In this document: piece after piece, positions 1 through 7,312 of the stretch
Layout of the letters: each line of letters begins with the position of its first letter
Numbering within the stretch: the stretch's first letter is position 1
Assembly (NCBI GenBank): GCA_900549865.1
Contig: URPU01000010.1
Coordinates: 1-38,508, forward strand
Source of the DNA: an uncultured Eubacteriales bacterium
Lineage (GTDB): Bacteria > Bacillota > Clostridia > Oscillospirales > Oscillospiraceae
Direction: 5' to 3'
Length of the DNA: 38,508 nucleotides
The notes under the pieces: generated by a model
Database searches by the model: none
Told to the model about the DNA's origin: nothing
Seen by the model: the letters and a program-made list of their open reading frames with translations, nothing else
Program-made: the position numbers and the translations under genes

Positions 1-71
1 CCTTGCCGCTTTGATTGACGAGCTTTCCCTGAGCGATCAGGAAAAGCTCGCTGCCATTATGCGGCGCACCT

Positions 72-800
72 ATGTATATCGGTATGACCAAGTGGACAAA
101 TCAGGACGGCACGGAGCGCCGCACAGAATCTTATGTCTGTTCTTATGCGACTAAACATAGAGGGACTTCGGTATGCCGCAGGAATGGCGTGGTAGCCAGT
201 CAGGTTGAGGACGAGGTGATGGAGTACACCCGGAAGATTGTTCGCAATCCGCAGTTTATCAAGGATTTGCAGGAAAAGGTAATGACCGCCGTGGACATGA
301 CCGAGGTTGAAAATGACATTACCGCCTACAAAAAACAGCTATCCGCTTTACAGCGCAGCTGCGACAGCTTGGAACAGGATATTGACCGCATTGCCCCGGA
401 TGACAAGTATGCAGAGCGCCGTCGCGCAGACATGACCCGCCGCCTGAATGACCTCTATGACCAGATTTATAAGGCGGAGGATCTGCTGCAAGAAAGCATG
501 ATGAAAAAGGCAACTCTGGAAAGCGAGCAGACGTCTGTGCAATCTATGATCGGAATCCTCTCGTCTTTTGACGCAATCTATGATAGAATGAATGCGGCAG
601 AGCGGCGCGACCTTGTGAAATACCTGATTTCCGAGGTTGAGTTGTTCCCGCGTGAGGAACAAAAGACGCAGAAACGCTTTGTAAAGGCGATTGCGTACAA
701 GTTTCCCATTGAGCAAAAGGTGCTCACGCAATTTGATGAATGCGGGGCATCTGTCGAGACGGCGGCCCTCTTAGTGCGGGAAACAATGCATCAAATATGA
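72..800 (+). CDS. Large serine recombinase, C-terminal part (probably frameshifted)
   Basis: C-terminal zinc-ribbon and coiled-coil region of a large serine (resolvase-type) site-specific recombinase, the enzyme that integrates and excises mobile elements. The frame carries Cys at YVCS and SVCR (about residues 23 and 35), matching the second half of the zinc ribbon, then a long charged coiled coil (about 55-150), and ends with ASVETAALLVR, the tail typical of clostridial family members. The catalytic N-terminal domain is missing: it would lie left of the window. In this frame stops occur at 12 and 30, yet codons 57-71 read LCGAP. A one-base deletion near 58-60 would explain this, because frame 1 just upstream reads GKARCHY and the two halves would join as CHYCGAPMY, a proper CxxC ribbon. 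The ATG at 72 is therefore not a real start. Family call is firm; the frameshift is inference and could be an error near a contig end. Confidence 0.75.
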   Translation: MYIGMTKWTNQDGTERRTESYVCSYATKHRGTSVCRRNGVVASQVEDEVMEYTRKIVRNPQFIKDLQEKVMTAVDMTEVENDITAYKKQLSALQRSCDSLEQDIDRIAPDDKYAERRRADMTRRLNDLYDQIYKAEDLLQESMMKKATLESEQTSVQSMIGILSSFDAIYDRMNAAERRDLVKYLISEVELFPREEQKTQKRFVKAIAYKFPIEQKVLTQFDECGASVETAALLVRETMHQI

Positions 801-807
801 ATAGAAT

Positions 808-856
808 AAAATCAGTCCGGCATCGCATCAATAGCGCGGTGCCGGGCTGATTTTTA
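808..856. terminator. Bidirectional intrinsic terminator
   Basis: Long hairpin with arms 808-826 and 836-854 (AAAATCAGTCCGGCATCGC paired with its near-perfect complement, two G-U type mismatches). It is flanked by A-run and T-run, so it can stop transcription from the recombinase on the plus strand and from the glycosyltransferase gene on the minus strand. Confidence 0.8.
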
Positions 857-894
857 TTCACATATAGTGGTAACGAGCAAATTTTTCTTCAAAC

Positions 895-1728
895 TCAAAT
901 ATCATTTTTCTCATACAGTTTCCGCATGGTCAGATTCATATAGTGCAGATACAGCATTCCGAAGGGATTTTTATAGTCCTCGTGCCACGGCTTATTCTTC
1001 CCGCAGAAATGCAGGACAGCCGTGTTCTGCATGACCCAGTTCAGGTCATGTCTGCCGGTGCTGCGGATGAGGTACTTGGAGTAGTTCCGCACATCGTAGT
1101 TCCAGAGAACATCGTCCACCGGCATGGTCTGACTGCCATAGAGAATGTTGAACACATCCTGATCCGGCAGGATAAGTTCCTTTTCGTGTTCGCTGACGCA
1201 CGCGAAGACGTCCTCGGCTGTCACCAGCTTCCGGGCGGCGTTCAAGTCGATGAGCATAACGCCGGAATTGAAATATTCATGCGCCGTGTCCAGTCGTACA
1301 TTATTTATCTCATTTGCCATTTCGGTCAGTCCCGTGTGAGAGGCCGCCGCAAAGGTCTTTCCGTACAGGTTCAGCTCCCACAGCGGGCGCAGCGGGTTGA
1401 TAATGAGCATATCCGGGTCGAGGTACAGCACGCGCTCCACTTCCTGCGGCAGTATCAGCGGCGAAAGCAGCCGGTAGTACATCTCCTTCGGGTAACGCTT
1501 GCTTGTAGGGGCATTTTCAAAAAATGCCGCATCAACGGCGATCGGCACCAGCTTCGCGCCGAAGCCGGTGCAAAAGTCTGACAGCTCTTCCAGCTTCTCC
1601 GCGGGGATGGCGCTGTGCAGCAGGTATACCGTCACATCCGACTCGTTCGGATTGCTGGCAAAAAACGAATCCAGCATGACCTTGCAGGGCAGAAGATAAT
1701 TTTCATCAAGTGTAAGCAGTAAATTCAT
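895..1728 (-). CDS. GT8 family glycosyltransferase
   Basis: Retaining glycosyltransferase of family GT8 (LgtC/glycogenin-like), which moves a hexose from a UDP-sugar onto a lipid-linked or cell-surface acceptor in the cytoplasm. The metal-binding DxD lies at residues 104-106 (YLDPDML), and the C-terminal family motif HFCGKNKPWH is near residue 245-254. The length of 277 aa is usual for the family. The ATG at 1728 follows a strong GAGGAGG site that overlaps the stop codon of the upstream MarR gene, so the two are co-transcribed. Acceptor and donor cannot be told from sequence. Pairing with a MarR regulator suggests conditional surface decoration, which is inference. Confidence 0.88.
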   Translation of the reverse strand: MNLLLTLDENYLLPCKVMLDSFFASNPNESDVTVYLLHSAIPAEKLEELSDFCTGFGAKLVPIAVDAAFFENAPTSKRYPKEMYYRLLSPLILPQEVERVLYLDPDMLIINPLRPLWELNLYGKTFAAASHTGLTEMANEINNVRLDTAHEYFNSGVMLIDLNAARKLVTAEDVFACVSEHEKELILPDQDVFNILYGSQTMPVDDVLWNYDVRNYSKYLIRSTGRHDLNWVMQNTAVLHFCGKNKPWHEDYKNPFGMLYLHYMNLTMRKLYEKNDI

Positions 1729-1738
1729 TGTGTCCTCC

Positions 1739-2200
1739 TCACTCCGGAATGGAATCCAGCATGCATTTTTCTTCGCTTTTCAGATATTCGATATGCCGTC
1801 TGAACAGTGACAGATACGCTTCCCGTTCTTCCTCACTTAATCGCAGAAAAGCATTCTTTTCTATTTCGTCCGCCTTATTTATCGTATTCTCTGCAAAGCT
1901 TTTCCCCTTCTCTGTCAGCAAAATTGCCTTGCGGTTCCTTGTGCCGGGAATGACTTGCAGTTCCAATAGCCCATCCTTGCGCAGATTGTTTATCGCCGAA
2001 TGGATGGTCTGCACGGGGAAAAAGAAATCACTGCACAGGTCGTTCTGCGTCATCAGTTCTGCGGAATGGGTGATAGCGTACAGCACCCAAAAGGCGGTGT
2101 CCGTCATGCCAAGCTTCGACGCAAGCCTGCTGTAAATATGCTCGCTTTCTTTATACAGGCGGTTTAGAGCCTGCAACTGCTGCTGTAACCGGTCATTCAT
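1739..2200 (-). CDS. MarR family transcriptional regulator
   Basis: Winged-helix MarR-type regulator, about 153 aa from the ATG at 2200. That start is chosen over an upstream in-frame one at 2239 because GGGGAGG sits seven bases before it. The middle of the protein (LMTQNDLCSDFFFPVQTIHS) fits the recognition helix region, followed by a wing with GTRNRKAILLTEKGK, the classic MarR beta-hairpin pattern. It is first in a two-gene operon with the GT8 gene (10 bases between them). A near-consensus promoter with two direct repeats lies just upstream, suggesting autoregulation. The ligand is unknown. Confidence 0.85.
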   Translation of the reverse strand: MNDRLQQQLQALNRLYKESEHIYSRLASKLGMTDTAFWVLYAITHSAELMTQNDLCSDFFFPVQTIHSAINNLRKDGLLELQVIPGTRNRKAILLTEKGKSFAENTINKADEIEKNAFLRLSEEEREAYLSLFRRHIEYLKSEEKCMLDSIPE

Positions 2201-2220
2201 ACTATGCCTCCCCACATGTT

Positions 2221-2266
2221 TCCGAAATCGTAAACGCATAATACTCCGAAATCAGAAACTTGTCAA
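2221..2266 (-). promoter_or_regulatory. Promoter and candidate operator of the MarR-GT8 operon
   Basis: On the minus strand TTGACA (2261-2266) is followed after 17 bases by TATTAT (2238-2243). Two identical 9-mers, TCCGAAATC on the plus strand at 2221-2229 and 2245-2253, sit on either side of the -10 box with a 24-base period. One lies in the promoter spacer and one in the leader. They are candidate binding sites for the MarR protein. Confidence 0.6.
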
Positions 2267-2332
2267 CGGACTTCACAGAAAAGTTGCAATGCGTTTTAAA
2301 AATCGGATTCGGATAGTATCTCACAAATCACA

Positions 2333-2366
2333 ACTGGCTCCGCACAAATTAATGCGCAGAGCCAGT
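2333..2366 (-). terminator. Hairpin downstream of the Sel1 lipoprotein gene
   Basis: Inverted repeat ACTGGCTC (2333-2340) and GAGCCAGT (2359-2366), extended by CGCA/TGCG inside. It lies about 50 bases past the stop of the Sel1 gene. The T-tract after it on the minus strand is weak, so termination strength is uncertain. Confidence 0.45.
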
Positions 2367-2415
2367 CGATGCCCACATTATTTACCGTAAATTTGAATTA
2401 GAACAGCCTTAAGTC

Positions 2416-3657
2416 TTAATTAACAAGCCCCTGATTGCGCAGCATCGCAATAGTGTCAACAGCATTTTCGTTGCCTTGATCTGCAGCTTTCTCAAACCAC
2501 TCAAGTGCCAAATTGTAATCCACATCTACGCCTTGCCCGTTAGCATACATGGCACCTATACAGAACATTGCTACATCATTGCCAAGCTCTGCCGCTTTTT
2601 TATACCATTCAAGCGCTTTGGCATAGTCTTGCTCCACTCCGTTACCTTTAGCATATGCAATACCAAGATTTTTCATTGAAGTGGCATCTCCAAGCTCTGC
2701 CGCTTTCTCAAACCATTCAACCGCCTTTACATAGTCTTGCTCCACTCCATTCCCGTTAGCATAAAGCATGCCTATTTGGGCCATCGCGCCATAATTCCCC
2801 TGTTCCGCTGCCTTTTTGTACCATTCCAGTGCCTTGGTATAGTCCTGTTCTACGCCGCCGTCACCGTAATGATAATACTGCGCATAAAATCTTTCTGCAT
2901 CGCTTATCCCCTTGTTTGCAAGCTCCTCTATCTGTGGGAATATGTCCGCATACAGCTTCCGTGCTTTGTCAGGATTTCCTTCGCCTATTTTTCCGCTCTC
3001 ATAACCGGCCGCCAAGGAATATGTGCTTATCACACCGACATTGCCGCTTTCCAACGCCATTTTTGCATACTTTGCCGCATTTTCTTTATCCACCTTTGTG
3101 CCATAGCCATAAATATAACACATAGTGATACTATACAGCATTCTGCCATATTCCGGCGTGTCGGCGGGTTCGGCGCTTTCCGCCTCCGTCAGGAATGACT
3201 TATAAAGTTCATCCGCCTTTTCACTGTCAGCTTCAACGCCTCTGCCGGTTTTATAAGCATCCGCAAGATAATACTTCGCACTTATGCTGCCTAACTCCAC
3301 AGCCTTTGCCAGAAGCTCTGCTCCCTTTGCCTCATCCCTCTCTGTACCGTTGCCGTTATAGCAGCACAGCCCCAGCAGGTACAGCACAGAAGCGTTATCA
3401 GATTCCTCTGCGCCTTGCAGCTTTTCAAATGCTGCCGGATAGTCGTAATCCGTATAATACAGTGACGCCGCTTCGTCATAGACGCTTTGCCAATCTACCG
3501 CTTCCGCGGAAGGATCCTCGGTAACTTCCGCCGCCGGTTCCTCGGAGTCCGCCACCTCCGTACCCGCCACCGGTGTTGAGGACGCCGCCCCTCCGCCGCA
3601 GGCACACAACGACATCAGCATTGCAAACGGCAATAACATTGCTAGCAGCTTTTTCAT
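2416..3657 (-). CDS. Sel1-repeat (SLR) lipoprotein
   Basis: Predicted surface lipoprotein of 413 aa. A basic N-terminus (MKKLL) and hydrophobic stretch end in a lipobox LCAC with the lipid-bearing Cys at residue 20, followed by an Ala/Ser/Glu-rich linker to about residue 50. The rest is a chain of roughly eight Sel1-type alpha-solenoid repeats of about 36 aa (pattern AMxxIGxxYxxGxGVxQDYxKAxEWYKKAAE). The four C-terminal copies are nearly identical, which points to recent internal duplication. Sel1 arrays are protein-protein interaction scaffolds; no enzyme domain is visible. It is transcribed alone from a good promoter at 3722-3751 and ends with a hairpin at 2333-2366. The partner protein is unknown. 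Strong family call, function open. Confidence 0.85.
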   Translation of the reverse strand: MKKLLAMLLPFAMLMSLCACGGGAASSTPVAGTEVADSEEPAAEVTEDPSAEAVDWQSVYDEAASLYYTDYDYPAAFEKLQGAEESDNASVLYLLGLCCYNGNGTERDEAKGAELLAKAVELGSISAKYYLADAYKTGRGVEADSEKADELYKSFLTEAESAEPADTPEYGRMLYSITMCYIYGYGTKVDKENAAKYAKMALESGNVGVISTYSLAAGYESGKIGEGNPDKARKLYADIFPQIEELANKGISDAERFYAQYYHYGDGGVEQDYTKALEWYKKAAEQGNYGAMAQIGMLYANGNGVEQDYVKAVEWFEKAAELGDATSMKNLGIAYAKGNGVEQDYAKALEWYKKAAELGNDVAMFCIGAMYANGQGVDVDYNLALEWFEKAADQGNENAVDTIAMLRNQGLVN

Positions 3658-3721
3658 GTTCTTTTCCGCCTTTCTTTATGTATTGAGTTTATTTCTAAGC
3701 CTAGTTACACCACAACACAAT

Positions 3722-3751
3722 ATTATACATCTGTCAAGCATTTCCTGTAAA
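3722..3751 (-). promoter_or_regulatory. Promoter of the Sel1 lipoprotein gene
   Basis: Minus-strand TTTACA (3746-3751), 18-base spacer, TATAAT (3722-3727). A perfect TTGACA also lies inside the spacer but has no -10 at the right distance, so I take the 18-base pair as the real one. The leader to the ATG at 3657 is about 55 bases. Confidence 0.55.
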
Positions 3752-3946
3752 TCGTTTGCACAAATTTTCAATATGCCGGTGCTGTGCCAATCGCCCGATT
3801 CGGATCTGGATAGTACCTAGTCGAGCAGAAAACGCCGCTGGTTTTCGGCCTGTACTTTGGGCAGGATGGTTATATTCATTGAATTTTGCGCACATTTGCG
3901 TCTTTCTCCGATTTTGAACTTTTTAATAATTCTGCCAAACTCCATA

Positions 3947-3974
3947 TTTTCATTTTCAAAAAATATGCTATACT
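3947..3974 (+). promoter_or_regulatory. Candidate ftsH promoter
   Basis: TATACT at 3969-3974 with TTTTCA at 3947-3952 and a 16-base spacer, about 30 bases before the ATG. The -10 is good and the -35 is weak. Confidence 0.4.
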
Positions 3975-4004
3975 TTTTGATATAAACACAAAGGAGCAAG
4001 CCAT

Positions 4005-5816
4005 ATGAACGAAGTAAAAAACCCGAAGCGGCCATTGGTGTATTATTCCATAATCGCCCTTCTGGCCATACTTATCTTCAATATCTTTGCGACCCCGGCG
4101 CTCTTCGCCACGCAGGTGAAAGAGGTGGACTACGGCACGTTCATGAAGATGACGGAGGATGGAGATATCGGTCTTGTTGAGGTTGACAGCAACGAAATTG
4201 TGTTCACCGACAAGGCCAAGGAGAACTATTACAAGACCGGCGTCATGGACGACCCGAATCTGACGGAGCGCCTTTATAAATCCGGCGCGGAATTTTCAAG
4301 CGAGATAGTACAGCAGGCGTCTCCCCTGCTGAGCTTCTTCTTGACATGGGTGCTGCCGATACTTCTTTTCGTGTGGATCGGCGATATCATGTCCAAAAAG
4401 CTGATGAAGCAGGCCGGCGGCCCTAACTCCCTCATGTTCAACATGGGCGGCTCCAACGCGAAGGTCTACGTCAAGTCCGCCGACGGCATCAAGTTTGACG
4501 ACGTCGCCGGTGAGGAAGAGGCCAAGGAAAACCTTGCCGAGATAGTCGAGTATCTGCACGACCCCGCCAAGTATAAGGAGATCGGCGCGAACATGCCCAA
4601 GGGCGTGCTTCTTGTCGGCCCTCCGGGAACTGGTAAAACCATGCTGGCAAAGGCCGTCGCCGGTGAGGCCAACGTGCCCTTCTTCTCAATGTCCGGCTCA
4701 GAATTCGTGGAAATGTTTGTCGGCATGGGCGCGAGCAAGGTGCGCGATCTTTTCCGGCAGGCAAAGGAAAAGGCCCCCTGCATCGTGTTCATCGACGAAA
4801 TCGACGCTATCGGCAAGAAGCGTCAGGGCAATATGTCCGGCAATGACGAGCGCGAACAGACGCTCAACCAGCTTCTGACGGAAATGGACGGTTTTGAGGG
4901 CAACAACGGTGTTATCATACTCGCCGCGACCAACCAGCCGGATTCCCTCGACCCGGCGCTCACGCGTCCCGGCCGCTTTGACAGGCGCGTTCCTGTTGAG
5001 CTGCCCGACCTCAAGGGCCGCGAGGAGATATTGAAGGTGCACGCGAAGAAGATCCGTCTCGCCGAAGAGGTCGATTTCAACAAGATTGCGCGCATGGCGT
5101 CCGGCGCATCCGGCGCTGAGCTTGCCAATATAGTCAACGAAGCGGCGCTGAGAGCCGTGCGCAACGGCAGAAAGTTCGTCACGCAGTCCGACCTTGAGGA
5201 GAGCATCGAGGTCGTCATCGCGGGATATCAGAAGAAGAATGCCATATTGACAGACCATGAAAAGCACATCGTCGCGTATCACGAGATAGGCCACGCACTT
5301 GTCGCCGCAATGCAGACCCACTCTGCTCCGGTGCAGAAGATAACCATCGTGCCGCGTACCTCCGGCGCGCTCGGCTACACCATGCAGGTGGAAGAGGGCA
5401 ACCACTACCTCATGAGCAAGGAAGAGATCGAAAACAAGATCGCCACGCTCACCGGCGGCCGCGCGGCGGAGAAGCTTGTGTTCGGCTCCATTACCACCGG
5501 CGCTTCCAACGACATCGAGCAGGCGACAAAGCTTGCGCGCGCAATGATAACGCGCTACGGCATGAGCGACGAGTTCGACATGGTGGCGCTGGAAACGGTC
5601 ACGAATCAGTACCTCGGCGGCGACACATCTCTCGCCTGCTCGGCCGACACTCAGCGCGAGATAGACCGCGAGGTCGTGGAGCTTGTCAAGAAGCAGCATG
5701 AAAAGGCGGAAAAGATACTCTCCGACAACCGCGAAAAGCTTGACGAGCTGGCAAAATACCTCTACGAAAAGGAGACCATCACCGGCGAGGAATTCATGAA
5801 CATCCTAAACAAGTAA
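4005..5816 (+). CDS. ftsH: ATP-dependent zinc metalloprotease FtsH
   Basis: Membrane-anchored AAA+ protease that degrades misfolded membrane proteins and selected regulators. At 603 aa it is usual in length. Two membrane segments (about 12-30 and 107-126) bracket a short extracytoplasmic domain. Then come Walker A GPPGTGKT (205-212), the pore motif MFVGMGAS (237-244), Walker B VFIDEID (261-267), the second region of homology ending RPGRFDRR (321-328), and the zinc site HEIGH (426-430), with Asp503 (GASNDIEQA) as the likely third ligand. The ATG at 4005 follows AAGGAG. The gene is coupled to a TIM-barrel gene whose ribosome site overlaps the ftsH stop. In many Firmicutes ftsH sits next to tilS and hpt; that context is absent here, so this may be a second ftsH copy (inference). 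Confidence 0.95.
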   Translation: MNEVKNPKRPLVYYSIIALLAILIFNIFATPALFATQVKEVDYGTFMKMTEDGDIGLVEVDSNEIVFTDKAKENYYKTGVMDDPNLTERLYKSGAEFSSEIVQQASPLLSFFLTWVLPILLFVWIGDIMSKKLMKQAGGPNSLMFNMGGSNAKVYVKSADGIKFDDVAGEEEAKENLAEIVEYLHDPAKYKEIGANMPKGVLLVGPPGTGKTMLAKAVAGEANVPFFSMSGSEFVEMFVGMGASKVRDLFRQAKEKAPCIVFIDEIDAIGKKRQGNMSGNDEREQTLNQLLTEMDGFEGNNGVIILAATNQPDSLDPALTRPGRFDRRVPVELPDLKGREEILKVHAKKIRLAEEVDFNKIARMASGASGAELANIVNEAALRAVRNGRKFVTQSDLEESIEVVIAGYQKKNAILTDHEKHIVAYHEIGHALVAAMQTHSAPVQKITIVPRTSGALGYTMQVEEGNHYLMSKEEIENKIATLTGGRAAEKLVFGSITTGASNDIEQATKLARAMITRYGMSDEFDMVALETVTNQYLGGDTSLACSADTQREIDREVVELVKKQHEKAEKILSDNREKLDELAKYLYEKETITGEEFMNILNK

Positions 5817-5827
5817 GGAGCACGCAT

Positions 5828-6586
5828 ATGGCAGAGAGAATACCCGAACGGCTCAGGAAGCGCAGAGAGGAAGAGATCCAGCGCGCCTCACGCGTCATAT
5901 TTGAAAGTGAAAACAACCAGTTCCTTGCCCCGCAGATAAACGGCAAGCTCCGAAGCGTTGCCCTGCGCGTACCGGAGCAGATAAACGAATGCAGCGGCAT
6001 AGTCATAAACGGCAAGCGCATACGTTCGCTCGTATTCACGACCGATGTCGCCATTATCCGTAATGTTGACGCGGATGCGGTTTTTGCCGTATACCCCTAC
6101 ACGCCCCAGCCGATAATCACGGATATGCTCGTCCACGCGGCGGACATCCCTGTGTTCACGGGCGTCGGCGGCGGGCTTACAAAAGGGGTGCGCGTTGTGA
6201 ATCTGGCGATGTACGCCGAGATGCAGGGCGCGGCTGGCGTCGTCGTAAACGCGCCGACCGCGGGGCGCATCATACGCACTCTGCGCGAGACCGTTGATAT
6301 CCCCGTCATCGTCACGGCTGTCACATCGGACGGCATTGAGGAGCGCATCCGCGCCGGCGCGTCGATAATAAACGTCGCCGGTGGATACAAAACGGCGGAG
6401 ATAGTCCGCGAGATACGGGCAAAGAGCGCCGACATCCCCATCATCGCCAGCGGCGGTGATACCGATGAAAGCGTTTTGTCCACCATCCGCGCCGGGGCAA
6501 ACGCCATAGTCTGGACGCCGCCCAGCAACGGCGAAGTGTTCCGCGCCGTTATGGACGCTTACCGCGACGGCAAGGGTCATCCTTGA
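5828..6586 (+). CDS. TIM-barrel protein of unknown function
   Basis: 252 aa with alternating strand/helix pattern of a (beta/alpha)8 barrel. The C-terminal half has the standard phosphate-binding motif seen in IMP dehydrogenase, ThiG and related barrels: IIASGG at 205-210 followed by a helix and IRAGANAI (220-227). A second Gly-rich loop, GVGGGLTKG (112-120), follows the strand IPVF. The first 35 residues are highly charged and may form a helix. No catalytic set I recognise. Members of this group are usually labelled only as hydrolase or barrel-domain protein. Its ribosome site (AAGGAG) overlaps the ftsH stop codon, so the two are one operon ending at the 6627-6663 terminator. Function is open; a link to FtsH is only implied by the operon. 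Confidence 0.65.
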   Translation: MAERIPERLRKRREEEIQRASRVIFESENNQFLAPQINGKLRSVALRVPEQINECSGIVINGKRIRSLVFTTDVAIIRNVDADAVFAVYPYTPQPIITDMLVHAADIPVFTGVGGGLTKGVRVVNLAMYAEMQGAAGVVVNAPTAGRIIRTLRETVDIPVIVTAVTSDGIEERIRAGASIINVAGGYKTAEIVREIRAKSADIPIIASGGDTDESVLSTIRAGANAIVWTPPSNGEVFRAVMDAYRDGKGHP

Positions 6587-6626
6587 TCATCATTTTGCGC
6601 CGCACAGTGACTCCGTTTAAATCACA

Positions 6627-6663
6627 AAAAATGAGAGCTGCCTTTGTGACAGTTCTCATTTTC
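6627..6663. terminator. Bidirectional intrinsic terminator
   Basis: Hairpin AAAATGAGAGCTG (6628-6640) with CAGTTCTCATTTT (6650-6662), one G-U pair, between the convergent ends of the barrel gene and the MOSC gene. A-run on one side and T-run on the other serve both strands. Confidence 0.8.
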
Positions 6664-6674
6664 TATTTACATGT

Positions 6675-7133
6675 TCACAATACCCGTATAATATCGCCGG
6701 GGCGAAGCTTTCCGCCGGAGAGTATCTTCACAAATATCCCCTCGCGCGGCATTACGCAGTCCCCTGCCTTTTGGCGTATCGCGCAGTCGTGATGGCATTG
6801 CTTCCCTATCTGCGTGATTTCTGCAACGGCGTCATTTCCGAGGGCAAGTTTTGTGCCGACGGGCAATGCATAGAGAGTAAGCCCGTCAACAAGGACGTTT
6901 TCCGCAAAATCACCGGGTTCAAGTCGCATATCGCCAAGCTTGCCTTGGAGCGAATCAACGCTTTCCTTCCCCAAAAGGGAGACCTGCCTGTGCCAGTTCC
7001 CGGCGTGCGCGTCGCCGGCGATGCCCCAGTCCGGTCTGAGCTCCACCTCGTCCACGGGGTGCTTCTGCTCGCCCTTTCTTTCGCTTATGCACACGGCCAG
7101 CACGACCGCACTGTTTTTATCTTTTTCACTCAC
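6675..7133 (-). CDS. MOSC domain protein
   Basis: 152 aa, essentially a single MOSC domain (the C-terminal domain of molybdenum cofactor sulfurases, also found alone in bacteria). Landmarks are GDAHAG (40-45), QVSLL (50-54), LPVGTKL (90-96), TQIGKQCH (107-114) with the conserved Cys113 that is thought to carry the sulfur, MPREGIF, and LRPGDII at the end. Stand-alone MOSC proteins move sulfur or bind pterin cofactor; the substrate here is unknown. No molybdenum genes are nearby. The start is GTG at 7133, the only in-frame choice that keeps the family N-terminus. Monocistronic and convergent with the barrel gene. Confidence 0.88.
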   Translation of the reverse strand: MSEKDKNSAVVLAVCISERKGEQKHPVDEVELRPDWGIAGDAHAGNWHRQVSLLGKESVDSLQGKLGDMRLEPGDFAENVLVDGLTLYALPVGTKLALGNDAVAEITQIGKQCHHDCAIRQKAGDCVMPREGIFVKILSGGKLRPGDIIRVL

Positions 7134-7244
7134 GTCGCATCACTCTCTTCTACATAGCATTTCGGTAGGTTTATTCTAATACGCCGCAGTGAAAAAAGCA
7201 AGTGCGCCGGGCGCATTCTTTTTAGGGAAACGGGCCGTATGCCC

Positions 7245-7273
7245 TTTCAATGCGCAAAATTAAATGATATAAT
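7245..7273 (+). promoter_or_regulatory. Candidate galK promoter
   Basis: Perfect TATAAT at 7268-7273, with a weak TTTCAA 17 bases upstream (7245-7250). A second TATAAT at 7280-7285 lacks a partner. The ATG at 7313 is about 35 bases downstream. Confidence 0.4.
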
Positions 7274-7312
7274 ATAGAATATAATGTAGAAAGCAAATGA
7301 AGGAGACGCGTT

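Larger units (their letters stand above)
3658..4004. other. Intergenic region between the Sel1 gene and ftsH
   Basis: 347 bases without a gene I can support. It holds the divergent promoters of the Sel1 gene (3722-3751) and ftsH (3947-3974), and a short sequence at 3797-3818 that resembles one at 2306-2321 on the other side of the Sel1 gene. A 72-codon open frame on the minus strand (3817-4035) runs into ftsH and has no ribosome site or recognisable domain. Confidence 0.6.

Noticed and set aside
1..152. Frame-2 translation beginning LAALIDELSLSDQEK upstream of the recombinase
   Set aside because: Could be part of the recombinase or of another gene, but it runs on as an unlikely sequence to a stop at 150-152; too short to call.
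3728..3745. Perfect TTGACA just upstream of the Sel1 gene -10 box
   Set aside because: Only four bases separate it from TATAAT, and no -10 lies 16-18 bases downstream, so it is not a usable -35.
3817..4035. 72-codon minus-strand frame between the Sel1 gene and ftsH
   Set aside because: Overlaps the ftsH start region, no ribosome site, no recognisable similarity.
4698..5699. 333-codon open frame opposite ftsH
   Set aside because: Antisense to FtsH with no recognisable domain and no ribosome site.
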